A stretch of DNA of 9,801 nucleotides from Fibrobacter sp. UBA1313. GTDB lineage: Bacteria > Fibrobacterota > Fibrobacteria > Fibrobacterales > Fibrobacteraceae. Where the stretch lies: NCBI GenBank assembly GCA_002307115.1, contig DBTP01000095.1, forward strand, positions 1 through 9,801. The letters are read 5' to 3'. A program made the position numbers and the translations under genes. Numbering within the stretch: the first letter of the stretch is position 1; the number at the start of each line of letters is the position of its first letter. Under the pieces are notes generated by a model. That model had not been told where the DNA came from, made no database searches, and worked only from the letters and a program-made list of their open reading frames with translations. Of this stretch, positions 1 to 7,587 are shown piece by piece.

Positions 1-1
1 T

Positions 2-865
2 GTTTTGCCTTCGCTGGTGAATCCCGCAACGAAGCGCATTCACACCAGTTTCCTTCAGTGGGGTACGGCGACGGGGCGTCTTTCGAGCCGCGATCCGAAC
101 TTGCAGAACATTCCCATTCGCACCGAAGAAGGAAAAAAAATCCGCGCGGCGTTTGTCCCGGGAGATTCAGGGGATGTCATCCTTTCGGCAGACTATTCCC
201 AGATTGAGCTCCGCATGCTCGCGCATCTGAGCAAGGACGAAAAACTGATTGCCGCTTATAGGAATGGGGCCGATATTCATACACAAACGGCCTCCGCTAT
301 TTTCGGGGTGACTATGGAGAATGTCACTGCGGATCAGCGCCGCGATGCTAAAGTGGTGAATTTCGGAGTGCTCTACGGGATGACAGCATTTCGGCTCGCG
401 CGGGATTTGCACATTTCCAGAAGTGCTGCGAAGTCCTTTATCGATGGCTACTTTGATTTGTACAAAGGTGTCAGTGCCTTCATTGAGGAAACGGTCAAAT
501 TTGCTCATGAGAACGGGTATGTGGAAACGCTCACGGGTCGTCGCCGTGTGATTGCAGGCATTGATTCTCATGACCGCACCGAATGCCAGATGGCGGAGCG
601 CATGGCAGTGAATACGCCCGTGCAGGGGAGCGCTGCGGATCTCATCAAAATGGCGATGATTCAAATTGCGAAGCGCATCCGGGACGAGCATTTGCCTTTG
701 CGGATGATTTTACAGGTGCACGATGAACTTGTATTTGAGTGCCCTAAGGACAAGGCTACGGCGATGAGCGCGATCGTCAAGGAATCAATGGAATCCGCGA
801 TGGGCTTGGATGTACCGCTGTTGGCATCTGTAGGAATTGGTAAAAACTGGCTTGAGGCGCATTGA
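2..865 (+). CDS. polA: DNA polymerase I, C-terminal polymerase domain (5' end outside window)
   Basis: Family-A DNA polymerase that fills gaps in repair and replaces Okazaki primers in the cytoplasm. Only the last ~288 codons are present; the reading frame is open through the left edge, so the TTG at 5 is not the real start. All three polymerase motifs are visible. Motif A DYSQIELR is at 191-214 and its Asp is the first metal ligand. Motif B (O-helix) RRDAKVVNFGVLYG is at 338-379; its Phe (362-364) matches the E. coli F762 position that governs deoxy/dideoxy discrimination, and its Tyr matches Y766. Motif C VHDE is at 716-727 and holds the second catalytic Asp. The segment TATGRLSSRDPNLQNIPIRT is also typical of the family. 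The 5'-nuclease and 3'-exonuclease regions would lie upstream and cannot be judged. The stop TGA is at 863-865. No intrinsic terminator is seen after it, so readthrough into the efflux operon is possible. Confidence 0.97.
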   Translation, partial: VLPSLVNPATKRIHTSFLQWGTATGRLSSRDPNLQNIPIRTEEGKKIRAAFVPGDSGDVILSADYSQIELRMLAHLSKDEKLIAAYRNGADIHTQTASAIFGVTMENVTADQRRDAKVVNFGVLYGMTAFRLARDLHISRSAAKSFIDGYFDLYKGVSAFIEETVKFAHENGYVETLTGRRRVIAGIDSHDRTECQMAERMAVNTPVQGSAADLIKMAMIQIAKRIRDEHLPLRMILQVHDELVFECPKDKATAMSAIVKESMESAMGLDVPLLASVGIGKNWLEAH

Positions 866-901
866 AAATTTCAGTGCTCTTTTGCAACCCCCAGGGATAC
901 T

Positions 902-926
902 TGTGCATCAAACGTGTGCATCAAAC
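902..926. repeat. perfect 12-bp tandem direct repeat upstream of the efflux operon
   Basis: TGTGCATCAAAC occurs at 902-913 and again at 915-926, separated by a single G (period 13). It lies in the 90-bp polA/adaptor spacer, 29 nt before the adaptor ATG. A weak -10-like GATACT (896-901) sits just before it, with no convincing -35. An operator for a pump regulator is an inference; a replication-slippage duplication is the alternative. The repeat itself is read directly from the sequence. Confidence 0.6.
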
Positions 927-940
927 AAGGTCCGTTGAAC

Positions 941-946
941 AGAGGT
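941..946 (+). promoter_or_regulatory. ribosome binding site of the adaptor gene
   Basis: AGAGGT lies 9 nt before ATG 956. It favours that ATG over the in-frame GTG at 914, which falls inside the tandem repeat and would put 14 polar residues in front of the signal peptide. Confidence 0.6.
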
Positions 947-955
947 AAGAGATAT

Positions 956-2038
956 ATGGGTAAAATGAGTTTGGTTTGTCTGGGTTTAACACTTTGTCTT
1001 GTGGCGTGCACAGCTGAAGGAACTTCTCCTGATAAAAAAGGCAAAGGGGCGCGTGGTGATAAAAATCAGATATTGGCCGTTGAGGGTTATCTGGCGCAAA
1101 AGAGCGCCGCTGCCGAAACCTATGAGGTGGCGGGAACGCTTCTCCCGATGGATCAGGTAGAACTTAAAGCGGAAACTTCCGGGCGTCTGGTTTCTTTGTC
1201 AGTAAAAGATGGGGCGCCCGTAGAAAAAGGGACACTTATTGCGAAAATTGATGATGCGGAACTCCGCGCGCAAGAGAAGCAGACGATTGCCCAACTGGAA
1301 TATGCAAAACAAAATGAACAGCGGGTGCGTACTCTGACGGAAAAAGAAGGGGCGACGGTGGCGGAGCTCGAAACGGCGGTGGCCGCTCTCCGTTCTGCGG
1401 AGGCCTCCTTAGAACAAATTAAAGCACAACTTGCGAAAACAGAAGTGCGCGCTCCCTTTGCAGGTACCTTGGGATTTCTGAACGTTTCCAAAGGGGCCTG
1501 GATGACGAGTGGAACGAGCATCGCGACGCTCTCTTCTGTGAATCGTTTGAAAGTGGAATTCGCCCTTCCGCAGCGTTATGCGACAAGTGTTGGAAAAGGC
1601 CGGACTGTGACGGTGTGGGATGAGGAACAAAATTTGCGAGTAGATGGTAAAATTGAATCCCTGGAGCCGAATTTATCCGATGCGAACCGCAGTCGTATGA
1701 TTCGCGCGGTGATCGACAATACGAAAGGAAAATTGCTCTCCGGTGGGTTTGTCAAGGTGAACGTGACTTTTGAGGCTCCTAAAGAAATGCCCATGCCGAT
1801 TCCCAGCGAAGCGGTGACGCTCGATGATGCGGGCGCCTATGTGTTTGTCGCGAAGGGGGGCAAAGCCGTACAGACACGCGTGAAAACCGGCCTTAGAACG
1901 CCTATTTCTGTGGGGGTGACGAGTGGCCTCAACGAATCGGATACCGTGATTGTTTCCGGGATGATGAGTATGAAAAATGGGGCTTCTGTGAAAATCAAAG
2001 AACTCCGGAATCCCATGCATTATGAGGTGACTCCATGA
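956..2038 (+). CDS. RND efflux periplasmic adaptor (membrane-fusion) lipoprotein
   Basis: A 360-residue periplasmic adaptor of the AcrA/MexA (HlyD-like) family, which would bridge the RND pump and the outer-membrane channel. From ATG 956 the N-terminus is a lipoprotein signal ending in lipobox LVAC (Cys18 predicted lipidated). Residue +2 is Thr, not the Asp that holds AcrA in the E. coli inner membrane; the sorting rule may differ in this lineage. A charged linker follows. The lipoyl domain's first half is about residues 68-99 (SGRLVSLSVKDGAPVEKG), a coiled-coil hairpin about 100-161 (Ala/Glu/Gln-rich), and the second lipoyl half opens with RAPFAGTLG at 165-173. Beta-barrel and membrane-proximal domains follow, including the typical IPSEAV segment. 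The stop overlaps the next start as ATGA (2035-2038), which implies translational coupling with the pump. No regulator gene is adjacent in the window. Substrate is not predictable. Confidence 0.93.
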   Translation: MGKMSLVCLGLTLCLVACTAEGTSPDKKGKGARGDKNQILAVEGYLAQKSAAAETYEVAGTLLPMDQVELKAETSGRLVSLSVKDGAPVEKGTLIAKIDDAELRAQEKQTIAQLEYAKQNEQRVRTLTEKEGATVAELETAVAALRSAEASLEQIKAQLAKTEVRAPFAGTLGFLNVSKGAWMTSGTSIATLSSVNRLKVEFALPQRYATSVGKGRTVTVWDEEQNLRVDGKIESLEPNLSDANRSRMIRAVIDNTKGKLLSGGFVKVNVTFEAPKEMPMPIPSEAVTLDDAGAYVFVAKGGKAVQTRVKTGLRTPISVGVTSGLNESDTVIVSGMMSMKNGASVKIKELRNPMHYEVTP

Positions 2039-5000
2039 GTCTTGCGCAAGTTTCGGTGCGCCGCCCTGTTTTGATGACCGTACTTGCCATCGGTACGGTG
2101 TTGCTCGGGCTTTTTGGTGCCATGAGCCTCGGGGTTCGTGAGTATCCCAATGTGGATTCCCCGATCATCACGGTGACCACGAATTATAGTGGTGCGAATG
2201 CCGCCGTGGTGGAAGCGGAAATCACCGAAATACTTGAAGAATCCATTAACAGCGCTTCGGGTATAAAATCGCTTACCTCCACCAGTAGCGATGGAAGTTC
2301 CACGATTAAAGTGGAATTCGAAGTGGGCATGGATCTTGAAACGGCAGCAAACGATATCCGCGACCGCGTTTCCCGCGTGCAACGAAAGCTCCCCGATAAT
2401 GCCGATGCCCCTACGGTATCCAAGTCGGATTCCGATTCAGACCCGATTCTCATTGTGAGTTTACTTTCCGATACCCGTGATGCCATGGAAATTTCAGAAA
2501 TTGCGCGCAATCAGGTCAAGGAAAAACTGCAGACGATTCCTGGCGTTTCTGAAGTTTCGCTGTGGGGGGAAAAGCAGCCGGTCGTGCGCCTCTGGCTGGA
2601 TCCTCTGAAAATGCAAACGTTGGGAATTACCGCCGCGGACATTAGCGCCGCTCTCGATGATGAAAATCAGGAACTCCCCGCAGGTAAAATTCAAGGCCAA
2701 TCGATGGATTTATCGATTCGCACCCTGGGGCGTTTGAAAACCCCTGCTGAATTTGCCGCTGTCGCCATCAAGACAACGGACAAAGGAGTCGTGCACCTTT
2801 CGGATGTCGCCCAGATTCATTATGAACCCAAGGATCCCCGCACGGGTTTTAAACGCAACGGGAAAAATGTCATTGCGATTGCCATTATTCCGCAACCCGG
2901 TTCAAACCATGTGGAAATAGCCAATGAATTTTACAAGCGTGTTGAGGATATTAAACGCGAACTCCCTTCAGATGTAGCGATTGTGAGCGGCATGGATACT
3001 TCGGTGAATATTCGCGCTTCCATTCGGGAAGTACTGGAAACGATCATCATCGCGTTCCTTCTCGTGCTTGCTGTCATTTTCCTTTTTCTCCGTGAGGGTC
3101 GTACCACACTTATTCCCATGATTACCGTTCCGATTTCTCTGGTGGGAAGTTTTTTCGTTCTGTACTTTTTCGGCTTTTCCATTAACGTTTTAACGCTCCT
3201 GGCGATGGTGCTTGCGATTGGTCTTGTGGTGGACGATGCCATTGTGATTGTGGAGAACATTTACCACAAAGTGGAACACAAAATGACTCCGGATCAAGCG
3301 GCTGTGGCGGGAACCAACGAAATCTTTTTTGCGGTGATTGCCACTTCCATGGTGTTGATGGCGGTGTTTGTGCCGATGCTTGCGCTGGGTGGCACCACGG
3401 GACTTTTATTCCGGGAATTTGTGACGGTTATGATCGGAACGGTTCTTATTTCGACGGTTTCGGCGTTAACGCTTTCTCCCATGCTCTGTTCCAGATTTTT
3501 GCGTCAGCAGAAGAAAGGCCGATTGTTCATGATTACAGAGCCTTTTTTTGAAAAACTCAATGCGCTTTACGCCGGTGCCCTTGATAAATTCATGAAAATA
3601 CGCGGAATCGTATTTGTGCTGATTCTTGCGCTGCTGGGGGTCGCTTTCTATTGTTATTCGCATATGTCAAGTGAAATGGCACCACAGGAAGATAGTGGTA
3701 CGATCATGGTGAACGCGAGTATGCCTGAAGGGGTCGGAATGACAAGAAACAAGATGCTCGCGGAAGGTCTTGTAGATGGCGTCACGGCGGTGATGGATTC
3801 TTCGGAATATGAAGAAATTCAAGCGGGCGTTCGGGGCAATGGAAGTTCGATGATTCGCATAACGCTCAACAAGGACAAAAGTAAACGGCGCTCTCAAAGT
3901 GAGATTGCCCGCGCTATTCAGGGCATGAGTCCGAATTATCCGGACATGCGTATCATGGTGATTGAGCCACAAAGTATCAGCACGCAGCGCGGTGGACTTC
4001 CGGTTCAGTTTGTATTGCAGGCGCCAAGTATTGATGTGCTCCGCGATCTGGTGCCTCGCTTTATGGATGAGGTCAGTAAGGATCCCACTTTTACCGTGGT
4101 CAATTCGGATTTGAAATTCACCAAGCCGGAACTCCATATTGAAATTCTTCGCGACAAAGCGCGCGAAGAGGGCGTTTCCGTTGCGGACATTGCGAGTGCC
4201 GTGGAACTTGGTGTCGGCGATCAGAGCTATGGTGACTTTTACAAAAATGGGCGCCAGTATGATATCATTGGTGCTGTGGGCTATGAATACCGTGACAAGC
4301 CTACTGCTTTAAGCGCTCTCACGGTCCGCAATAAAAACGGAGAATTGGTGCCACTCGATCATTTTGTAACCTATGTGGAACGTTCTTCTTCTCCATCACT
4401 GCCGCGCTACAACCGCTTCAGTTCTGCGACCATTTCCGCTGGCTTAGCGGAAGGGAAAACAGTGGGGGACGGCGTTGAAGCCATGCGCGCTATAGCGCAA
4501 AAGGTCCTTAAAGATTACGCCAATGTAAGTACGGATCTGGCGGGTTCTTCCAAGGAATTTGAAGATAGTTCCTCGGGATTGGCGGTAGTATTCCTGCTCG
4601 CTCTCGCGTTTATTTTCCTTGTACTCGCGGGGCAATTTGAAAGTTTCCGCGATCCCCTGGTCATCATTTTTACGGTTCCGCTCGCTATTGCAGGGGCGCT
4701 CGCCACACTCTTTCTAACGGGGCAGACACTCAATATTTTCAGCGAAATAGCACTGATTCTTCTTCTCGGTATCGTTACCAAAAATGGTATTCTGATTGTG
4801 GAGTTTGCAAACCAGATTGCGAAAAGCACAGGATGCAACGCTATTGAAGCCGCCACGGAATCTGCCAAACGCCGCTTCCGCCCGATTCTCATGACAAGCC
4901 TTTCAACGGTACTTGGCGCCGTACCCCTCATTCTCACGGGGACCCCGAGCCGTGTCGCTATGGGAGTCGCCATTGTCGGGGGCCTCACCTTTGCCACGTT

Positions 5001-6411
5001 TATGACGCTCTTTGTCGTTCCTGCCGCCTATTCCTTCCTCGCCGGGAAACAGAAAAAAACGTCTGCGGATGTGAGTAAAATGGCGGGTCTTTTGGGCCCT
5101 GTGCTTTTGGCGGGCATACTTTTTGCCCCCGCTACTGTTGAGGCCACTCCGCTCACGTCCACTGAAGCCTTGCAGATCGCCCTTCAAAAGAAATACTCGG
5201 TGCAGATCGCAAACTTGAATGTGCAAAGTGCGACCGCGAATACCACGCTGGGTTCTCAGGGAATGCTTCCCACATTGGATCTTTCCCTTTCGCGCTACTA
5301 CACCTACGGGGATGAAAGTTCCACAACGCAGGCTGGGGTCAAGAGCGAAGTCAACGATGATTTGGGCCATACCGATAACTTGCAACTCGCACTCAATTAC
5401 ACTGTCTTTAACGGATTCAAATCCTGGAGTGAGTACCAGGTAAGCAAAGCGAGCAAAGAAGAAGCGGAAATCAGTTTGCATGCAGAAATGGAAAACACCG
5501 CGAACGCTGCTTTGTCCGCTTATTACGATGCCGTGGGAGCGAAGGAATCTTTTCGTTCTGCCAAAGACAATCTCACCCTTTCCCACTCGCGCCGAACGGT
5601 CGTACAACAAAAATACGAAACAGGGGCTGCTACCCGTCTCGATTTCCTCAACGCGAATCTCGATGATGCGAGCGATAGTGCCGCTCTCCTCAGCGCCGAA
5701 ACCGAATTGCGATCCGCCCTTCGCGCTTTAGATGCCGTGCTCGGGGGTGGCGTTGTCTCCATGGAATACGCTCTGGAAGACAGCATCGTGGTCAATCTTC
5801 ACCCGACTTGGGAAACCTCGGATGGTGCCGCCAAGGTGAAACAAGAATCCCTTTCCAAAAGTGCATCTATTCAATCTGCCATCGCTGCCAAAAAAACGGC
5901 GAGTCTCAAACGCGATAAAGCGCGAGGAAATTTGTATCCAGAGGTGAATTTGCATGGTTCATGGAACATGGATGCTTCTGCAGCAGATAAAGGAAACCCT
6001 GCGGAATCGGATGATCAGTACTTCAAGGTGGGAGCCTCCCTCGACTGGAATCTCTTTAACGGTTTTGCTGATAACGCTTCTTTAGAAATAGCGAAAATTG
6101 AAGAGCGTACAGCCATGCTCCAAGAGGCGGAAGCTCGTCTCTCAGTGGAAACGGACGTTGCCGATGCCATGGATAGACATTTGCGCGCCCTGGATGCCTT
6201 AACGGTGGCGGAGTCTAATCAGCAACTTGCCGAAGAAACAGTGACAATCGCCGAAGATCGCCTCAAAGCGGGGAGTATCACCTCATTTGAATTTCGGGAA
6301 ACGCAAAATAAATGGAATGCGACACAAAAAGCCGTGGTCCTCGCTAAGATTGAGGCCCGCATCGCTGAACTCAGGGTGCGTCTGCTTTCGGGCGAGATCC
6401 TTGATCAATGA
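2035..6411 (+). CDS. RND efflux transporter fused in frame to a TolC-family outer-membrane channel
   Basis: A 1458-residue protein, about 400 residues longer than ordinary RND pumps. Residues 1-1004 form a full HAE-like (AcrB/MdtC-type) proton-driven transporter: TM1 near 10-30, first periplasmic loop to about 333, TM2-6, a second loop from about 546 to 847, TM8-12, ending at FLAG. The proton-relay residues are visible: D400-D401 in GLVVDDAIVIVEN (TM4), K916 in GIVTKNG (TM10) and R949 in RFRPILMTS (TM11). A basic linker (K1005-K1015) leads into a hydrophobic segment (1016-1037), then a complete OMF domain of about 421 residues. The OMF shows both internal repeats of the family, each with an FNGF signature (1125-1128 and 1341-1344), about 216 residues apart. 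No stop or strong internal ribosome site separates the parts. The domain calls follow known families; a drug/amphiphile substrate is inferred. The gene overlaps the adaptor by 4 nt and the convergent division gene by 41 bp. Confidence 0.93.
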   Translation: MSLAQVSVRRPVLMTVLAIGTVLLGLFGAMSLGVREYPNVDSPIITVTTNYSGANAAVVEAEITEILEESINSASGIKSLTSTSSDGSSTIKVEFEVGMDLETAANDIRDRVSRVQRKLPDNADAPTVSKSDSDSDPILIVSLLSDTRDAMEISEIARNQVKEKLQTIPGVSEVSLWGEKQPVVRLWLDPLKMQTLGITAADISAALDDENQELPAGKIQGQSMDLSIRTLGRLKTPAEFAAVAIKTTDKGVVHLSDVAQIHYEPKDPRTGFKRNGKNVIAIAIIPQPGSNHVEIANEFYKRVEDIKRELPSDVAIVSGMDTSVNIRASIREVLETIIIAFLLVLAVIFLFLREGRTTLIPMITVPISLVGSFFVLYFFGFSINVLTLLAMVLAIGLVVDDAIVIVENIYHKVEHKMTPDQAAVAGTNEIFFAVIATSMVLMAVFVPMLALGGTTGLLFREFVTVMIGTVLISTVSALTLSPMLCSRFLRQQKKGRLFMITEPFFEKLNALYAGALDKFMKIRGIVFVLILALLGVAFYCYSHMSSEMAPQEDSGTIMVNASMPEGVGMTRNKMLAEGLVDGVTAVMDSSEYEEIQAGVRGNGSSMIRITLNKDKSKRRSQSEIARAIQGMSPNYPDMRIMVIEPQSISTQRGGLPVQFVLQAPSIDVLRDLVPRFMDEVSKDPTFTVVNSDLKFTKPELHIEILRDKAREEGVSVADIASAVELGVGDQSYGDFYKNGRQYDIIGAVGYEYRDKPTALSALTVRNKNGELVPLDHFVTYVERSSSPSLPRYNRFSSATISAGLAEGKTVGDGVEAMRAIAQKVLKDYANVSTDLAGSSKEFEDSSSGLAVVFLLALAFIFLVLAGQFESFRDPLVIIFTVPLAIAGALATLFLTGQTLNIFSEIALILLLGIVTKNGILIVEFANQIAKSTGCNAIEAATESAKRRFRPILMTSLSTVLGAVPLILTGTPSRVAMGVAIVGGLTFATFMTLFVVPAAYSFLAGKQKKTSADVSKMAGLLGPVLLAGILFAPATVEATPLTSTEALQIALQKKYSVQIANLNVQSATANTTLGSQGMLPTLDLSLSRYYTYGDESSTTQAGVKSEVNDDLGHTDNLQLALNYTVFNGFKSWSEYQVSKASKEEAEISLHAEMENTANAALSAYYDAVGAKESFRSAKDNLTLSHSRRTVVQQKYETGAATRLDFLNANLDDASDSAALLSAETELRSALRALDAVLGGGVVSMEYALEDSIVVNLHPTWETSDGAAKVKQESLSKSASIQSAIAAKKTASLKRDKARGNLYPEVNLHGSWNMDASAADKGNPAESDDQYFKVGASLDWNLFNGFADNASLEIAKIEERTAMLQEAEARLSVETDVADAMDRHLRALDALTVAESNQQLAEETVTIAEDRLKAGSITSFEFRETQNKWNATQKAVVLAKIEARIAELRVRLLSGEILDQ
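5080..5145 (+). other. internal signal-peptide-like segment joining the RND and TolC parts
   Basis: Codons 1016-1037 of the fusion encode a Met-initiated hydrophobic stretch (AGLLGPVLLAGILFAP) that follows a lysine-rich linker and ends in TVEA before TPLTSTEAL. Val at -3 and Ala at -1 fit a signal peptidase I site after Ala1037. RND C-termini are cytoplasmic, so this segment would act as a 13th crossing (or a cleaved signal) that delivers the TolC part to the periplasm. ATG 5080 or GTG 5071 could be internal starts, but no good Shine-Dalgarno is placed for either. Confidence 0.65.
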
Positions 6412-6688
6412 ACTGAAACGCCTTTTCACCCTCTTTGGACATCCCAAAGTGGGTGCGGGCGATTGATTCGATATAAAAGGTATCGGTGAGCAAGCGTTGC
6501 TCTTCGAATTTTTTTTCTTGTAACACTAAGTTTAAGGAATCTGCTTCATGCTGAAGCGCTTCCACTTGCTTTGTTATTCGGTGTTGTTTCCAGAGTCCAT
6601 TGTTACCAGCAAAAAAGCGCCATAACATCATCACGCTCACGGCGATGATCACAACGACACCTATTTGAAACAAACGTTTTCGAATCAA
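6371..6688 (-). CDS. ftsB: septum formation initiator protein (FtsB/DivIC family)
   Basis: A small bitopic protein (105 residues from TTG 6688) of the FtsB/DivIC family, part of the divisome complex that activates septal peptidoglycan synthesis. The order is typical: a short basic cytoplasmic tail (IRKRLF), one TM helix (about residues 8-24, IGVVVIIAVSVMMLW), a periplasmic coiled coil (KQVEALQHEADSLNLVLQEKK), then the conserved DTFYIESIARTHFGMSKEGE segment. I chose TTG 6688 because GGAG lies 8 nt upstream and the tail then starts directly before the basic residues; TTG 6709 is an in-frame alternative that adds seven residues. The 5' end lies close to the dprA stop, suggesting one transcript. 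The last 13 codons overlap the pump gene's 3' end on the opposite strand. FtsB versus DivIC versus FtsL cannot be settled from one sequence. Confidence 0.85.
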   Translation of the reverse strand: MIRKRLFQIGVVVIIAVSVMMLWRFFAGNNGLWKQHRITKQVEALQHEADSLNLVLQEKKFEEQRLLTDTFYIESIARTHFGMSKEGEKAFQFIDQGSRPKADAP

Positions 6689-6693
6689 AGGAT

Positions 6694-7587
6694 CTACTCC
6701 GCAGAACAAAAATGAAAAGACAGGCCGTCCCTGGAATGAGTGAGTCCTGCAATTTCTAGTTCCGTCAATATAGCTAAAAGCGCAGGAAGGCTAAAGGGAA
6801 ACGCTTTTTGTAATTCTTCAAGGGTACGCGAAAAACCGGCATTCTTGTTGAAAAGTAAATTGGCTTCCGGGGAAAGCAACGCTCCAGTCGAATGAAGTTC
6901 CGCGAGTGTATAATCTGCATCGCGCACGGCACCGCACAAGTCCGCAAAATCTTCTGGTGCCCAGATCGGCTTCGCTTTCCCTGCTCTCAAAAGCGCATTG
7001 GTTCCTATTGCGGTTTCTCGGGTGAGATCGCCCGGGATGCACAACAACTCGCGTCCCTCTTGCATACAAAAATTGGCGGTAATCAGAGCTCCCCCTTCTG
7101 CTTTGCTTTCGACAACGACTGTCGTTTGGGAAAGGCCTTCGATAATTCGGTTGCGGGCGGGGAACGCCGATTTGTAAGAGGGTGTATCTCCAGGGACTTC
7201 ACTCACCAAGGCGCCTCCGGCCTCCAGAATCGCTTCTGCGATTTGCCCCCGTGAACCGCCGATAGGAGCGTCCAATCCCTGCGCGAGCACTGCCACTGTA
7301 GGGATTCCCAAGTTCAGCGCCGCCTGGTGACAAAAACTGTCAATTCCTTGAGCAAGGCCGGAAACCACTACCGCGTTGGTTCCCCGCAAATTTTTGATGA
7401 GTCTTTTGCAAAGGTCTTCTGCAAAGAGGCTAGGCCTGCGTGTACCCACCATGGCGATTTTCGTTGTGGAATCTTTGGGGAGAGTGCCCTTTACAAACAA
7501 TTGCCGTGGTGCGAACCGAGAAGACTGTAACAGTGCGGGGTATTCTTCTTTCGTCAAAATGCGGGTATTGCTATCTTTGCTCAACAT
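6694..7587 (-). CDS. dprA: DNA processing protein DprA (Smf)
   Basis: DprA binds incoming single-stranded DNA and loads RecA during natural transformation; the family also occurs in non-competent bacteria. The product is 297 residues from ATG 7587, which has AAAGGA 7 nt upstream (7595-7600). Rossmann-fold motifs are visible: MVGTRRPS (46-53), SGLAQGID (76-83, followed by a CH pair where AH is usual), FPARNRIIEGLS (142-153), GALITA (166-171), PGD (185-187) and GTNALLRAGKAKPI. A winged-helix DprA C-terminal domain covers about 237-294. The N-terminal SAM-like domain of longer DprAs is absent; the protein starts just before the EEYPALL segment. The usual GLD-YP motif reads GLDAPIGG here, a divergent pocket. 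It is followed closely by the ftsB-type gene. Its start codon shares CATG with the divergent mazG. Confidence 0.93.
   Translation of the reverse strand: MLSKDSNTRILTKEEYPALLQSSRFAPRQLFVKGTLPKDSTTKIAMVGTRRPSLFAEDLCKRLIKNLRGTNAVVVSGLAQGIDSFCHQAALNLGIPTVAVLAQGLDAPIGGSRGQIAEAILEAGGALVSEVPGDTPSYKSAFPARNRIIEGLSQTTVVVESKAEGGALITANFCMQEGRELLCIPGDLTRETAIGTNALLRAGKAKPIWAPEDFADLCGAVRDADYTLAELHSTGALLSPEANLLFNKNAGFSRTLEELQKAFPFSLPALLAILTELEIAGLTHSRDGLSFHFCSAE
6697..6700 (-). promoter_or_regulatory. ribosome binding site of the ftsB-type gene, inside the dprA 3' end
   Basis: GGAG on the - strand overlaps the last dprA codons and sits 8 nt before TTG 6688. It supports that start and suggests coupling to termination of dprA. 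Confidence 0.5.

Noticed and set aside
914..955. GTG 914 as the adaptor start
   Set aside because: It would place 14 polar residues before a lipoprotein signal peptide and lies within the tandem repeat; ATG 956 has AGAGGT at 9 nt.
5040..5082. The RND-TolC fusion as two genes, with the second starting at ATG 5080 or GTG 5071
   Set aside because: The frame is continuous, no stop codon intervenes and no well-placed Shine-Dalgarno precedes either codon. Not excluded, so processing is raised as a finding instead.
4903..5610. Open frame of 235 codons on the - strand inside the pump fusion
   Set aside because: It lies antisense to the confirmed RND-TolC junction, its translation resembles no family, and it has no ribosome site; it is a coding shadow.
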